A stretch of 64,000 nucleotides of DNA, taken from NCBI GenBank assembly GCA_004299235.1, contig SCQL01000026.1, forward strand, positions 90,240 to 154,239. The letters are read 5' to 3'. The DNA comes from a bacterium. Its GTDB lineage: Bacteria > Chloroflexota > Dormibacteria > Dormibacterales > Dormibacteraceae. Under the pieces are notes generated by a model, which saw nothing but the letters and a program-made list of their open reading frames with translations, was not told the origin of the DNA and ran no database searches. Position 1 is the first letter of the stretch; the number at the start of each line of letters is the position of its first letter. Positions 26,763 through 34,926 of the stretch are shown in pieces. Position numbers and translations under genes: made by a program.

Positions 26763-26876
26763 CCGCGACTTGCCGAAACCGGAGACGCCGGTGAAGACCG
26801 TCAGCCGGCGATTCGGGATCTCGACGCTCAGATTCTTCAGGTTGTTCTCCCGGGCGCCCTGTACCCGGCGTCCCAT
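26763..26876 (-). pseudogene. UvrA-like ATPase N-terminal stub
   Basis: Only 38 residues remain of a UvrA-family ABC ATPase: [20 protein letters not shown], then [16 protein letters not shown]. This is the extreme N-terminus with the Walker A loop (GVSGSGKS in intact proteins, here GFGKS). Similarity ends right after the lysine-serine, and the following frame is unrelated. The stub begins 7 bases beyond the tRNA-Thr 3' end, so it was probably truncated during integration or excision at that tRNA. Confidence 0.7.
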
Positions 26877-26882
26877 CGAACT

Positions 26883-26958
26883 TGGAGCCCACGCCCGGAT
26901 TCGAACCGGGGACCTTTTCCTTACCAAGGAAATGCTCTACCGCCTGAGCTACGTGGGC
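26883..26958 (-). tRNA. tRNA-Thr (GGT anticodon)
   Basis: A complete cloverleaf on the minus strand: acceptor GCCCACG with CGTGGGC, D-stem GCTC/GAGC, anticodon stem TTTCC/GGAAA with loop TTGGTAA (anticodon GGT), T-arm CCCGG-TTCGAAT-CCGGG, discriminator T and an encoded CCA. It reads ACC/ACT threonine codons. Its 3' half is duplicated at 24812-24859. Confidence 0.96.
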
Positions 26959-26978
26959 GGGGCCGCAGCCCAACGATT

Positions 26979-27251
26979 CTAGTGGTTGGGGTTCACTCGG
27001 CTGGGTTCCGACTCGACCTTGCCGACGTCCGTCAGCACCTCGGCCCGGCCTCGGATCTTGATGGCCGCCGTCAGCTCGGTGAACTGGGCCACGAGCACTT
27101 CACCCGCGTCCAGCCGCTCCGTGTGGTGTGAGCGAGTGTCCTTGCCTCGAGTCAGGCCCATGATCGTGACGCCGTCCTCGAGCGCCTTCACCACCACGTA
27201 ACGCCCGGTCGCCGGGGACATGTCGCCGTGATCGTGCTCGTTGTCGGTCAT
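26979..27251 (-). CDS. mtrB: TRAP-like trp RNA-binding attenuation protein
   Basis: A 90-residue protein matching the ring-forming TRAP of Bacillus, which binds tryptophan and then G/UAG repeats in RNA to shut down trp genes. The core [19 protein letters not shown], then [19 protein letters not shown] and AIKIRGRA is collinear with TRAP. Conserved tryptophan-pocket residues include Thr34, Thr39, Gln56 and Thr58 (Bacillus 25, 30, 47, 49), and RNA contacts Lys65 and Arg67 (56, 58) are kept; Lys37 is replaced by Arg46. A histidine/aspartate-rich 15-residue extension precedes the core. The ATG overlaps the dnaE stop (ATGA). No trp gene is in the window. Confidence 0.88.
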   Translation of the reverse strand: MTDNEHDHGDMSPATGRYVVVKALEDGVTIMGLTRGKDTRSHHTERLDAGEVLVAQFTELTAAIKIRGRAEVLTDVGKVESEPSRVNPNH

Positions 27252-30200
27252 CGTCTCCCCCGTCCATTGCCGTTGGACTGCGCCTTCGGTCGCACCGTCT
27301 CCAGCCGGGTCGATGCGGACCCGACCAACTCGTCGATCTCCGCCGTCAGCGCGGGACCGGCGAGGACATGATAGCGATCGGCATTCACGATCACCTCCCG
27401 CCTTCCCACCACCACGTGCAGTACCACGTCATCGGTGCCCGGATGGCGCGCCAGCACCGCCTCGAGCCGCTCGGCGAGCCCCGCATCGCCGTTGGGGATC
27501 CGGATATGGACCAGCTGGCGTCGCGACACCGGCAGGCATTCAGGGTCGTCCCACAGCCAGGCCATGTCCACCACCACGGACGCCACCTCCACCTCGGGCT
27601 CGAGGTCTGGATCCGCCGGCGACGCGGCGGCTCCCGTCGCCCGGGTGCTGCCCGCCCGCGCGTCGACCTTCCCCTGCACCACCACGACCTTGTCCGGCTC
27701 GAACAGCAGCCTGGTCTGCTCGAAGACGCGCGGGAACAGGACCACGTCGACGCTGCCGGTGAGATCCTCCAGCTGCGCGTAGGCCATGATCTGACCCTTG
27801 CGCGTGACCACACGCCGCACCTCGCGCACCAGGCCGGCGATTCGCACCTCGCTGTCCTGCAGCGCGCTGGTCACCTCGACCGCTTGCGTGTCCGAGAGCT
27901 TCGCCAGCTCGGTGCTGATCCGGCGGAGCGGGTGGTCGCTCAGGTAGAGCCCGAGGAGTTCCTTCTCCAACCGGAGCTTGTCCTCCCCGGCCATCGGCGC
28001 GATGTCGATCAACAGCCCGTAGCCGTCGACCTCGGCTTCGGGCGAACCGACCATGTCGAGGAGCGAGGTCTGGCCGGACTCGCGGTCCTTGCGCACGCTC
28101 TCGGCGCGGCTGACCGCGTGGTCGAGCGCCGCGAGCAGCCGGGCGCGCTCGCCCAGGCCGTCACACGCGCCCGACTGCACCAGTGACTCCAGCACCCGGC
28201 GGTTCACGTCCTGGATCGCCGCCGTGCGCTCGCACAGGTCTTCGAGCGACTTGAAAGGGCCGTCCGCGTCGCGAAGCGAGACGATGGTCTCAACGGCGTG
28301 CTGGCCGACGTTCTTGATCGCGGCGAGTCCGAACAGGATTCGCGAGTCGCTCATCGAGAAGTCGGCGCGCGAGCGGTTGATATCCGGCGGCAGCACGTCA
28401 ATGCCACGAATGCGGCAATCCACGATCGCGGTCGCGACCTTGTCTGCGCTGCCTTCCATGTGGATGAGCAATGAGGTCAGGTACTCGAGCGGGTAGTTGG
28501 CTTTCAAGTAGGCGGTCTGGTAGCTGATCACCCCATACGCCGCCGAATGCGCGCGGTTGAAGCCGTACTCCGCGAACTTGGCGATGCCGTCGAACAGCGC
28601 CTCCGCCGTGGTTCGGGCGATGTCGCGCTCAACAGCGCCCGCGATGAACTTCGTCCGCTGCTTGGCCATCTTGGCCTTGTCCTTCTTGCCCATCGCGGCG
28701 CGAAGAATGTCCGCCTCGCTCATCGTGAACCCGGCCAGCTCCCGCGCCGCCATCATCACCTGCTCCTGGTAGATCATCACGCCGTATGTCTCGCGCAGGA
28801 TCGGCTCGAGACGCTCGTGCATGTACTCGATCGGTTCGCGTCCCTGCTTGCGCGCGACGTACGCGGGGATGTTGACCATCGGCCCGGGGCGGAACAGGGC
28901 GATGGCCGCCGACACGTCGGCGAAGCTCTGCGGGCGCATGTCCATCAACATCCGGCGCATGCCCGCGCCTTCGAGCTGGAACACGCCGTGCGTGTCGCCG
29001 TTGGAGATGAGCTCGTAAGTCTTGGCGTCGTCGACGGGGATCTTCTCGAGGTCGATCTCGATGCCGCGGTGCTCTTTGACCAGCCGCAGGCAGGTGGCGA
29101 TGATGTCGAGGTTCTGCAGGCCGAGGAAGTCGATCTTCAACAGGCCGATGTCGCCGACCGCCTTCATGTCGTACTGCGTCACGACCGACTCACGCCCGGG
29201 CCCGTATTGAAGCGGCGTGTAGCGCACCAGCGGCTGCGGCGCGATCACCACGCCCGCCGCGTGCGTGCTCACGTTGCGCGAGACCCCCTCGAGCGTGCGG
29301 GCGACATCGATCAGTCGCTTCTGGTCCTCGTTCGTCTCGTACGCCTTGCGGAAGTCAGGGACCTCCTTGATCGTGTCGTCGAGCGTCTTCGAACGGCCCT
29401 GGTAGACAGGCACGAGCTTAGCCAGCCAGTCGGTGTCGCGCAGCGGCACCTCGAGCACCCGGCCGACATCGCGGATCGCCGCCTTGGAGGCCATGGTGGT
29501 GAAGGTGATGATCTGGGCGACGCGGTCGAAGCCGTACTTTTCCGAGACGTAGCGGATGACCTTCTCGCGACCCTCGACTGAGAAGTCACAGTCGATGTCG
29601 GGCATCGACACGCGGTCGATGTTCAGGAAGCGCTCGAAAATCAGGCCGTGCTCGATGGGATCCAGGTTGGTTATGCCCAGGCAGTACGAGACCAGGCTCC
29701 CGGCGGCACTCCCGCGGCCGGGACCGACCACGATCCCGTTCCGCCTCGCGAAGTTGTAGAAGTCCCAGACGATCAGGAAGTACGACGCGTATCCGGTCTG
29801 GCTGATGACCGAGAGCTCCTGGTCGGCCCGCTCCTGGGTCGCGGCCGACGGCTCGCCGTACCGCCAGCGCATGCCCTCCGTGACCAGCTTGCGCAGGTAC
29901 TGGTCGGGCTTCAGGCCGTCCGGGACGTCGAAGGGCGGCAGGAGTGTGGCGCCCAGGCGCAGCTTGAGTTCGCACTGGTCGGCGACCTCGAGCGTGCTGG
30001 CCAGCGCATCGGGCATGTCGGTGAATGCGCTGAGCATCTCGTCCGGCGTCTTGAGGTAGTTCTCCTGCGACGAGAAGCGCCAGCGGTTGGGGTCGTTGAA
30101 GCGGGCACCGGTCTGGAGGCACAGCAGGACGTCGTGCGCTTCTGAATCGTGGCGGTGCACGTAGTGCAGGTCGTTGGTCGCGCACAGGCGCAATCCGAAC

Positions 30201-30799
30201 TCCTTGCCGAAGCCCATCAGCGCCTGGTTGACCTGTTCCTGCCGGTCGATGCCGTGGCGCTGGACCTCCAGCAGGAAGCGATCGGCGCCGAAGATGTCGC
30301 GGTAGGCGGCGACCGACTCACGAGCCCCCTCCGTGTCCCCGTCGGAGATCCGGCTCGCCGCCTCGCCCTGCAGGCAGCCCGACAGCGCGATCAGGCCCTT
30401 GGAGTGCTCGGCCAGAATCTCCTTGTCGATGCGGGGCTTGTAGTACATCCCCTCCATCTGCCCCACCGTGCAGAGCTTCATCAGGTTCACGTAGCCCTCG
30501 TGGTTCGCGGCCAGCAGGGTGAGGTGGTTCGGGTCTCGGTCGACCCGGCCCTCTCGCAAGAGGCGCGACCGGGGAGCGACGTACACCTCGCAGCCGACGA
30601 TCGGCTTGATGCCGGCGTCTTTGCACGCCTTGTAGAAGTGGATCGCGCCGTACATCACCCCGTGGTCGGTGAGCGCCAGCGCCGGCATCCCCAGCTCCGC
30701 CGCGCGGGCGACCAGGGCGGGGATCCGGCTGGCACCATCGAGCAGCGAATACTCGGTGTGATTGTGGAGGTGGACGAAGGTGTTGGGGGCGTGCGGCAT
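27248..30799 (-). CDS. dnaE: DNA polymerase III alpha subunit
   Basis: An 1183-residue replicative polymerase of the DnaE1 type. The PHP domain is at the N-terminus (HLHNHTEYSLLDGASRI; TDHGVMYG). The polymerase core has GPGRGSAAGSLV and the catalytic aspartates in PDIDCDF (about residue 400). Later come helix-hairpin-helix motifs, an OB fold (VRIAGLVREVRRV) and a short C-terminal domain. ATG 30799 (MPHAPNTFVHLHNHTEYS) is the natural start; the upstream frame is not conserved. The PHP metal-binding histidines look intact, so proofreading by this domain is possible. The stop overlaps the TRAP-like gene. Confidence 0.97.
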   Translation of the reverse strand: MPHAPNTFVHLHNHTEYSLLDGASRIPALVARAAELGMPALALTDHGVMYGAIHFYKACKDAGIKPIVGCEVYVAPRSRLLREGRVDRDPNHLTLLAANHEGYVNLMKLCTVGQMEGMYYKPRIDKEILAEHSKGLIALSGCLQGEAASRISDGDTEGARESVAAYRDIFGADRFLLEVQRHGIDRQEQVNQALMGFGKEFGLRLCATNDLHYVHRHDSEAHDVLLCLQTGARFNDPNRWRFSSQENYLKTPDEMLSAFTDMPDALASTLEVADQCELKLRLGATLLPPFDVPDGLKPDQYLRKLVTEGMRWRYGEPSAATQERADQELSVISQTGYASYFLIVWDFYNFARRNGIVVGPGRGSAAGSLVSYCLGITNLDPIEHGLIFERFLNIDRVSMPDIDCDFSVEGREKVIRYVSEKYGFDRVAQIITFTTMASKAAIRDVGRVLEVPLRDTDWLAKLVPVYQGRSKTLDDTIKEVPDFRKAYETNEDQKRLIDVARTLEGVSRNVSTHAAGVVIAPQPLVRYTPLQYGPGRESVVTQYDMKAVGDIGLLKIDFLGLQNLDIIATCLRLVKEHRGIEIDLEKIPVDDAKTYELISNGDTHGVFQLEGAGMRRMLMDMRPQSFADVSAAIALFRPGPMVNIPAYVARKQGREPIEYMHERLEPILRETYGVMIYQEQVMMAARELAGFTMSEADILRAAMGKKDKAKMAKQRTKFIAGAVERDIARTTAEALFDGIAKFAEYGFNRAHSAAYGVISYQTAYLKANYPLEYLTSLLIHMEGSADKVATAIVDCRIRGIDVLPPDINRSRADFSMSDSRILFGLAAIKNVGQHAVETIVSLRDADGPFKSLEDLCERTAAIQDVNRRVLESLVQSGACDGLGERARLLAALDHAVSRAESVRKDRESGQTSLLDMVGSPEAEVDGYGLLIDIAPMAGEDKLRLEKELLGLYLSDHPLRRISTELAKLSDTQAVEVTSALQDSEVRIAGLVREVRRVVTRKGQIMAYAQLEDLTGSVDVVLFPRVFEQTRLLFEPDKVVVVQGKVDARAGSTRATGAAASPADPDLEPEVEVASVVVDMAWLWDDPECLPVSRRQLVHIRIPNGDAGLAERLEAVLARHPGTDDVVLHVVVGRREVIVNADRYHVLAGPALTAEIDELVGSASTRLETVRPKAQSNGNGRGRR

Positions 30800-30919
30800 T
30801 CTTTTGGCTGGGTGTGGCGGACCCCGAGATAGTCTAGCGGCGAGATGGGGGCTCAAACCCGTCGCCTGACCCTCACCGATGGCGAGGGTGAATCCCGCTG
30901 ACGGCGTAACCGATCCGGC

Positions 30920-31036
30920 TCAGGTGCCGTTTGGCCTCATGTGGTGCTGCTCAAGCCGATACTGGTCCTTGCGGTCAGGAGCCTTGGGCCCGGGCGGCTC
31001 CGCCTCGCGCTCCTGAAGTTCGGGTACGGCCTGCAC
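30920..31036 (-). CDS. possible 38-residue small protein
   Basis: A short frame begins at a GTG 5 bases after the stop of the RNA methyltransferase gene, with AGAAGG just before it. It encodes VQAVPELQEREAEPPGPKAP, then a charged tail ending RPNGT. Third codon positions are about three-quarters G or C, like real genes here. It has no recognised family and is too short for statistics, so it could be chance. The rest of 30800-31041 shows nothing identifiable. Confidence 0.25.
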   Translation of the reverse strand: MQAVPELQEREAEPPGPKAPDRKDQYRLEQHHMRPNGT

Positions 31037-31041
31037 GCCTT

Positions 31042-32292
31042 CTAGCCCGACCCCCTCTCGAGCAGGGCGACCGTTTCGATGTGGTAGGTCTGCGGAAACA
31101 TGTCCACGATCGCCGCTCGCCGCACCCGATAGCCGCCCCGGACCAGCCCGATGAGGTCGCGGGCGTGCGTCGAGGGCTCGCACGATACGTACACCAGCCG
31201 TTCTGGGCCAAGGCGTATTAGCTCCGCCAGCGCCGCCGGCTCGCAACCCGCGCGAGGCGGGTCGAGAATCACCGCCTGGTGCTGCCCCAGCCGGACTTGA
31301 CGCAGCATCGTCTCCACCCTGCCCGGTAGGTAGTCCACCTTGACGGCGTTGATGCGGGCGTTGAGCCGTCCCAACTGCACGGCGCGGGGGTTCTCCTCGA
31401 TCGCGGACACGCTCGCCGCTTCACGCGCGACGGCGACCGAGATGGTGCCGATTCCCGCGTACAGGTCGAGCACCCGCTCACCGGCTGTCGGCGCGAGCAT
31501 GTCCAGCGCGGCGCGGTAGAGGACGAGCATCTGCCGGTAGTTGGTCTGCACGAAGGTGTCGCTGCGGACCCGGAAAGTGAGGTCCCAGAAGTCCAGGCTC
31601 ATGGCGTCGTCGAGCAGGACCTGGTCGGGCAGCAGCTCGGCGACCCTTCGCGCCAGGTCTTCACGCGGCCATTGCGGTTCCGGTCCGCGATGGCGCAGCC
31701 GCCACAGCAGGCCGCGCCCTGCCGGCTCCACCGTCAACAGGAGGTTCTGCAGGTTCTTGAGCTCCAGCTCGGCCGCGGCCTGGGCGAAGGCCGGCAGCGC
31801 CTGCTCGATCCTCAGGTCGTGGATCGGGCAGGTGTCGATCGCCAGCACCGAATGTGAGCGCTGGCGGTGAAACCCGAAGCGCCAGCCACCGCCCGGCTGG
31901 CGCACCGCCTCGAACTCGCCGCGGATCCGGTAGCGCCACGGGTCGTCCATGCCGAGCACCGGCGTGTCGGGCGGAAGCCGCAGCCCGGCTCGCGACCAGG
32001 CCTCCTCCACCACCTGCCGCTTCAGCCGCAGCTGGTGGGCGTATGCCGCGTGCTGCAGCTGGCAGCCGCCGCATTCGCCGAAATGCGGGCACGACGCGGT
32101 CACGCGATGCGGTGAGGCTTCGATCACGCGCGTGGTGGCGGCGACGGCGACGCCACCGTGGCGGCCCCGTGGCTCGGCTTCGACCACTTCGCCCGGCAGC
32201 GCATAGCTGACCAGCCACACCTTGCCCTCGTCTCGCGCGACGGTGGTCCCGCCATGCGCCGGGGACGACGGCCGCAGGATCAGCGGCGCCAC
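31042..32292 (-). CDS. RumA/TrmA-type RNA uracil-5-methyltransferase
   Basis: A 416-residue SAM-dependent enzyme that makes 5-methyluridine in 23S rRNA or tRNA. The N-terminal TRAM-like region is followed by a [4Fe-4S] site: Cys68, Cys74, Cys77 (CPHFGECGGCQ) and Cys155 (IDTCPIH). The SAM fold has LDLYAGIGTISV and VILDPPRAGC. The nucleophile lies in LVYVSCEPSTHARDL, near residue 370. It overlaps the end of the upstream PHP phosphatase gene by 13 bases. Which uridine it modifies cannot be told; RlmCD-type 23S activity is most likely. Confidence 0.92.
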   Translation of the reverse strand: MAPLILRPSSPAHGGTTVARDEGKVWLVSYALPGEVVEAEPRGRHGGVAVAATTRVIEASPHRVTASCPHFGECGGCQLQHAAYAHQLRLKRQVVEEAWSRAGLRLPPDTPVLGMDDPWRYRIRGEFEAVRQPGGGWRFGFHRQRSHSVLAIDTCPIHDLRIEQALPAFAQAAAELELKNLQNLLLTVEPAGRGLLWRLRHRGPEPQWPREDLARRVAELLPDQVLLDDAMSLDFWDLTFRVRSDTFVQTNYRQMLVLYRAALDMLAPTAGERVLDLYAGIGTISVAVAREAASVSAIEENPRAVQLGRLNARINAVKVDYLPGRVETMLRQVRLGQHQAVILDPPRAGCEPAALAELIRLGPERLVYVSCEPSTHARDLIGLVRGGYRVRRAAIVDMFPQTYHIETVALLERGSG

Positions 32293-33083
32293 AGGGCCAT
32301 CGGGTCGCGCGCCGGCTTGAAGCCGGCCGCCTCCACGATCTGGGCCGCGAGCTCAAAGCCGCCCGCGACCTTGTCCGGCTGGTGGGCGTCGCTGCCAAAC
32401 GACACCGCCTCACCCCCCACCTCGTGCCACCAGCGCAGCACCTTCAGGCCGGGACAGAACCGGCTCTCTCCCCCATCCCCACGAGTCGTGTTGGCCTCCA
32501 GCGCGCAGCCCCGCCGCGTCGCGGCGACCAGGACCGCCCGCAGCTCGGCTTCGTAATCCTCCTCGCGGTACGGCGGCAGCCCCTCGGCCCAGTAGCGCTT
32601 GGGGTAGTCGAGGTGCGACAAAGCCTCGAAGGGTTGCGAGCTCTCGACCATGGCGAGGGTTTCGCGGAAGTACTCCCTGACCGCCTCGGGGAACACGGCG
32701 GCCGGCCGGAAACGAAATTGGCTGGCGTCCACCTCCTGACCATCGAGGCGGGCGCAGTGGATCGAACCGAGGACGCGGTCGAACGGGCCGGCGCCCAGGA
32801 CCGCGGCCGTCTCCTCTGGGAACCAGTGCGGCTCGCCCAGCTCGACGCCCGACAGGATGCGCAGGCCCTTGAACTCCGCGCGGCAGCGCTCGATCGCCTC
32901 GTGGTAACCCGTGATGTCCAGAGTGTGCTGGCCTTCATGGATCGTGACGAAGTCGGCGTGCTCGGTGAACGCGATCGCGGGCAGCCCGATCTGCAGCGCG
33001 CGCTCGCAGCTGCGCTCCATGGATCCCTGGCGCGCGTCCCAGGACCACTGGCTGTGCACGTGGAGGTCGGGTGGGAGAGGCAC
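32280..33083 (-). CDS. PHP-family phosphatase, HisJ-like
   Basis: A 267-residue metal-dependent phosphoesterase. PHP motifs are LHVHSQWSWDA (residues about 7-17), AFTEHADF (about 40), the glutamate in LSGVELGEPHW, GSIHC, LSHLDYPKR and the final SFGSDAHQPDKV. The nearest characterised relatives are histidinol-phosphatases (HisJ/HisK), but no his genes are near. GTG 33083 lies 6 bases after TAGCCT on the minus strand, a leaderless arrangement. It is followed by the RNA methyltransferase as a two-gene unit. Confidence 0.85.
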   Translation of the reverse strand: MPLPPDLHVHSQWSWDARQGSMERSCERALQIGLPAIAFTEHADFVTIHEGQHTLDITGYHEAIERCRAEFKGLRILSGVELGEPHWFPEETAAVLGAGPFDRVLGSIHCARLDGQEVDASQFRFRPAAVFPEAVREYFRETLAMVESSQPFEALSHLDYPKRYWAEGLPPYREEDYEAELRAVLVAATRRGCALEANTTRGDGGESRFCPGLKVLRWWHEVGGEAVSFGSDAHQPDKVAGGFELAAQIVEAAGFKPARDPMALWRR

Positions 33084-33185
33084 CCGACAAGGCTAGCTGG
33101 ATACCCCTCTTGCGCGGTTTGCGGCGTCCGGCCGCCCTCGTCCCGGCTCCGCCGGCACCCCTGCCGGGCGGGGAGGTGACTTGAC

Positions 33186-33191
33186 TAAAAT
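33186..33191 (+). promoter_or_regulatory. -10 box of small membrane protein gene
   Basis: TAAAAT (five of six to consensus) ends 8 bases before the GTG at 33200. There is no Shine-Dalgarno sequence in between, which implies a leaderless transcript. Confidence 0.5.
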
Positions 33192-33199
33192 GGCCAGCG

Positions 33200-33523
33200 G
33201 TGGACTACGTGGTGCTTGCCCTTGTCTACCTCGTGGGCGGGGCCTTTCTGGGAGCCGGTATATACCTGGTCATGAGCGGCAGCTTCCCCGGCTGGTGGGT
33301 CAGGCGAATGCTCTGGCCGCTGGTGCGGGTGACGCCGACCGTGACCCACCTCCAGGGCTGGGCCGCGGTCGGGCTCGGCGCCTCGGTCCTGGCCATCGGG
33401 TTCACCACGATCGTGCCGGAGATCGTGGGCGGCGTCCTGGTCCTGCTGGCCGTGGCGGCGTACCTGGCGGGCGTCGGGCTATTCGTCTACAGCACCTGGC
33501 TTTCGAGGCGGCCGACCGTCTAG
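33200..33523 (+). CDS. small membrane protein, unknown
   Basis: A 107-residue protein with three hydrophobic segments (about 4-25, 52-72 and 76-97) and no recognised domain. A GTG start follows a leaderless-type -10 box. It is convergent with gatB and overlaps its stop by 4 bases. The [17 protein letters not shown] loop between the first two segments is the only distinctive part. Function is not deducible. Confidence 0.65.
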   Translation: MDYVVLALVYLVGGAFLGAGIYLVMSGSFPGWWVRRMLWPLVRVTPTVTHLQGWAAVGLGASVLAIGFTTIVPEIVGGVLVLLAVAAYLAGVGLFVYSTWLSRRPTV

Positions 33524-34926
33524 CGGAGCAGTCGCTGGAGCAGCTCGCTCGCCACCTTCGGGTTGGCCTGCGGCGCCCTCTTCTTGAGATCCGCCATCAG
33601 CGCGCCCAAGGCTTGCCTCCTGCCCGCCCGGTAGTCCTCGACGGCCCTGGGGTTCGCGGCCACGACCGCTTCGATCTCCGCCCGCAGGGCACCCTCGTCG
33701 CTGATCTGGGCGAAGCCGTGCTCGGCGACGAGCTCTGACGGCGCCCGGCCCGTGATGAGGGATTCGGCAAGGACCTCGCGACCCTGGTCGCGGGTGATCC
33801 TCCCACCGGCGACGAGCTTGACGATCTCGGCCAGGTGCGCCGCCGACGGGAGCTTGCCGCTGGGCGCCACTTCGCCGATGATCCAGTTGGCGGCGGGTTT
33901 GGCCTCCGCACCGGCTTCGACCGCGCCTTCGAAGAGGTCGGCGAGGTCGCGGTCGGCCGCGATGAGCACCGCGTCGGCCGCCGGCAGGCCGTAGTCGGAC
34001 ACCAGGCGCGCGCGCCGCGGGCCGGGCAGCTCCGGCAGAGCGCGCCGCAGGTCTTCGATCCACGCCGGGTCGAGCTCCAGCGGCGGCAGGTCGGGCTCCG
34101 GGAAATAGCGGTAGTCCTCGGCGAACTCCTTGCTGCGCTGCGAGAAGGTGCGCTGCTCCGCGTCGGACCAGCCGCGCGTCTCCTGCACCACGGTGCCGCC
34201 CGACTCGAGGGCCTCTTTCTGCCGCGCGACCTCGTACAGGATGGCGCGGTGCAGCGCGCGAAACGAGTTGATGTTCTTCAGCTCGGTCTTCACGCCCAGC
34301 TCGTCCGTACCGAAGCGACGGATCGAGATGTTGGGCTCGGCCCGCAGCTGGCCTTTCTCCATATCGGCTTCGGAGGCGCCGATCGTGCGCAGCAGCGTGC
34401 GCAACGCGACGGCATAGTCGCGAGCCTCGTCCGCCGAGCGCAGGTCGGGCTCGCTGACAATCTCCATGAGCGGCACCCCGGCTCGGTTCAGGTCGACAAA
34501 CGACTCCCAGGCCTTGTGGAGCTTGTCGCCCGCGTGAATCAGCTTGCCTGTGTCCTCTTCGAGATGGACGCGGCGGATGCGGACACGGCGGCCGTCCAGG
34601 TCGAGATGGCCGTTGAAGCTCATCGGCAGGTCGTACTGGCTGATCTGATAACCCTTGGGCAGGTCCGGATACATGTAGTTCTTGCGGTCGAACTTCGTGT
34701 GCCGCGGGATCTCGCAGTTCAGCGCGAGCGCGGTCTTCAAGCAAGCTTCGACCGCCGCCTTGTTGACCACCGGCAGGACCCCGGGCATGCCGCCGCAGAT
34801 CTCGCAAACGTTGGAGTTGGGCGGGTCGCCGATGTGCCCGACCGCGCAGCCGCAGAACATCTTGCTGCGGGTGCGCGGCTGGACGTGCACCTCCATCCCG
34901 ATGACGACCTCCCACCTGCCGGTCAT
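33520..34926 (-). CDS. gatB: Asp/Glu-tRNA amidotransferase subunit B
   Basis: A 468-residue subunit that activates the misacylated tRNA with ATP before amidation. The N-terminal cradle domain opens [15 protein letters not shown], then [26 protein letters not shown] (zinc-ligand cysteines) and later [11 protein letters not shown]. The C-terminal YqeY-like tail spans about 400-468 ([22 protein letters not shown]). Its ATG overlaps the gatA stop (ATGA). It completes the GatCAB complex, implying that the organism makes Asn-tRNA and/or Gln-tRNA indirectly. Confidence 0.97.
   Translation of the reverse strand: MTGRWEVVIGMEVHVQPRTRSKMFCGCAVGHIGDPPNSNVCEICGGMPGVLPVVNKAAVEACLKTALALNCEIPRHTKFDRKNYMYPDLPKGYQISQYDLPMSFNGHLDLDGRRVRIRRVHLEEDTGKLIHAGDKLHKAWESFVDLNRAGVPLMEIVSEPDLRSADEARDYAVALRTLLRTIGASEADMEKGQLRAEPNISIRRFGTDELGVKTELKNINSFRALHRAILYEVARQKEALESGGTVVQETRGWSDAEQRTFSQRSKEFAEDYRYFPEPDLPPLELDPAWIEDLRRALPELPGPRRARLVSDYGLPAADAVLIAADRDLADLFEGAVEAGAEAKPAANWIIGEVAPSGKLPSAAHLAEIVKLVAGGRITRDQGREVLAESLITGRAPSELVAEHGFAQISDEGALRAEIEAVVAANPRAVEDYRAGRRQALGALMADLKKRAPQANPKVASELLQRLLR

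Noticed and set aside
31042..31246. Minus-strand frame from 31246 running through the methyltransferase 3' end
   Set aside because: The part inside the methyltransferase is a shadow; only the last 38 codons are kept as a low-confidence small gene.
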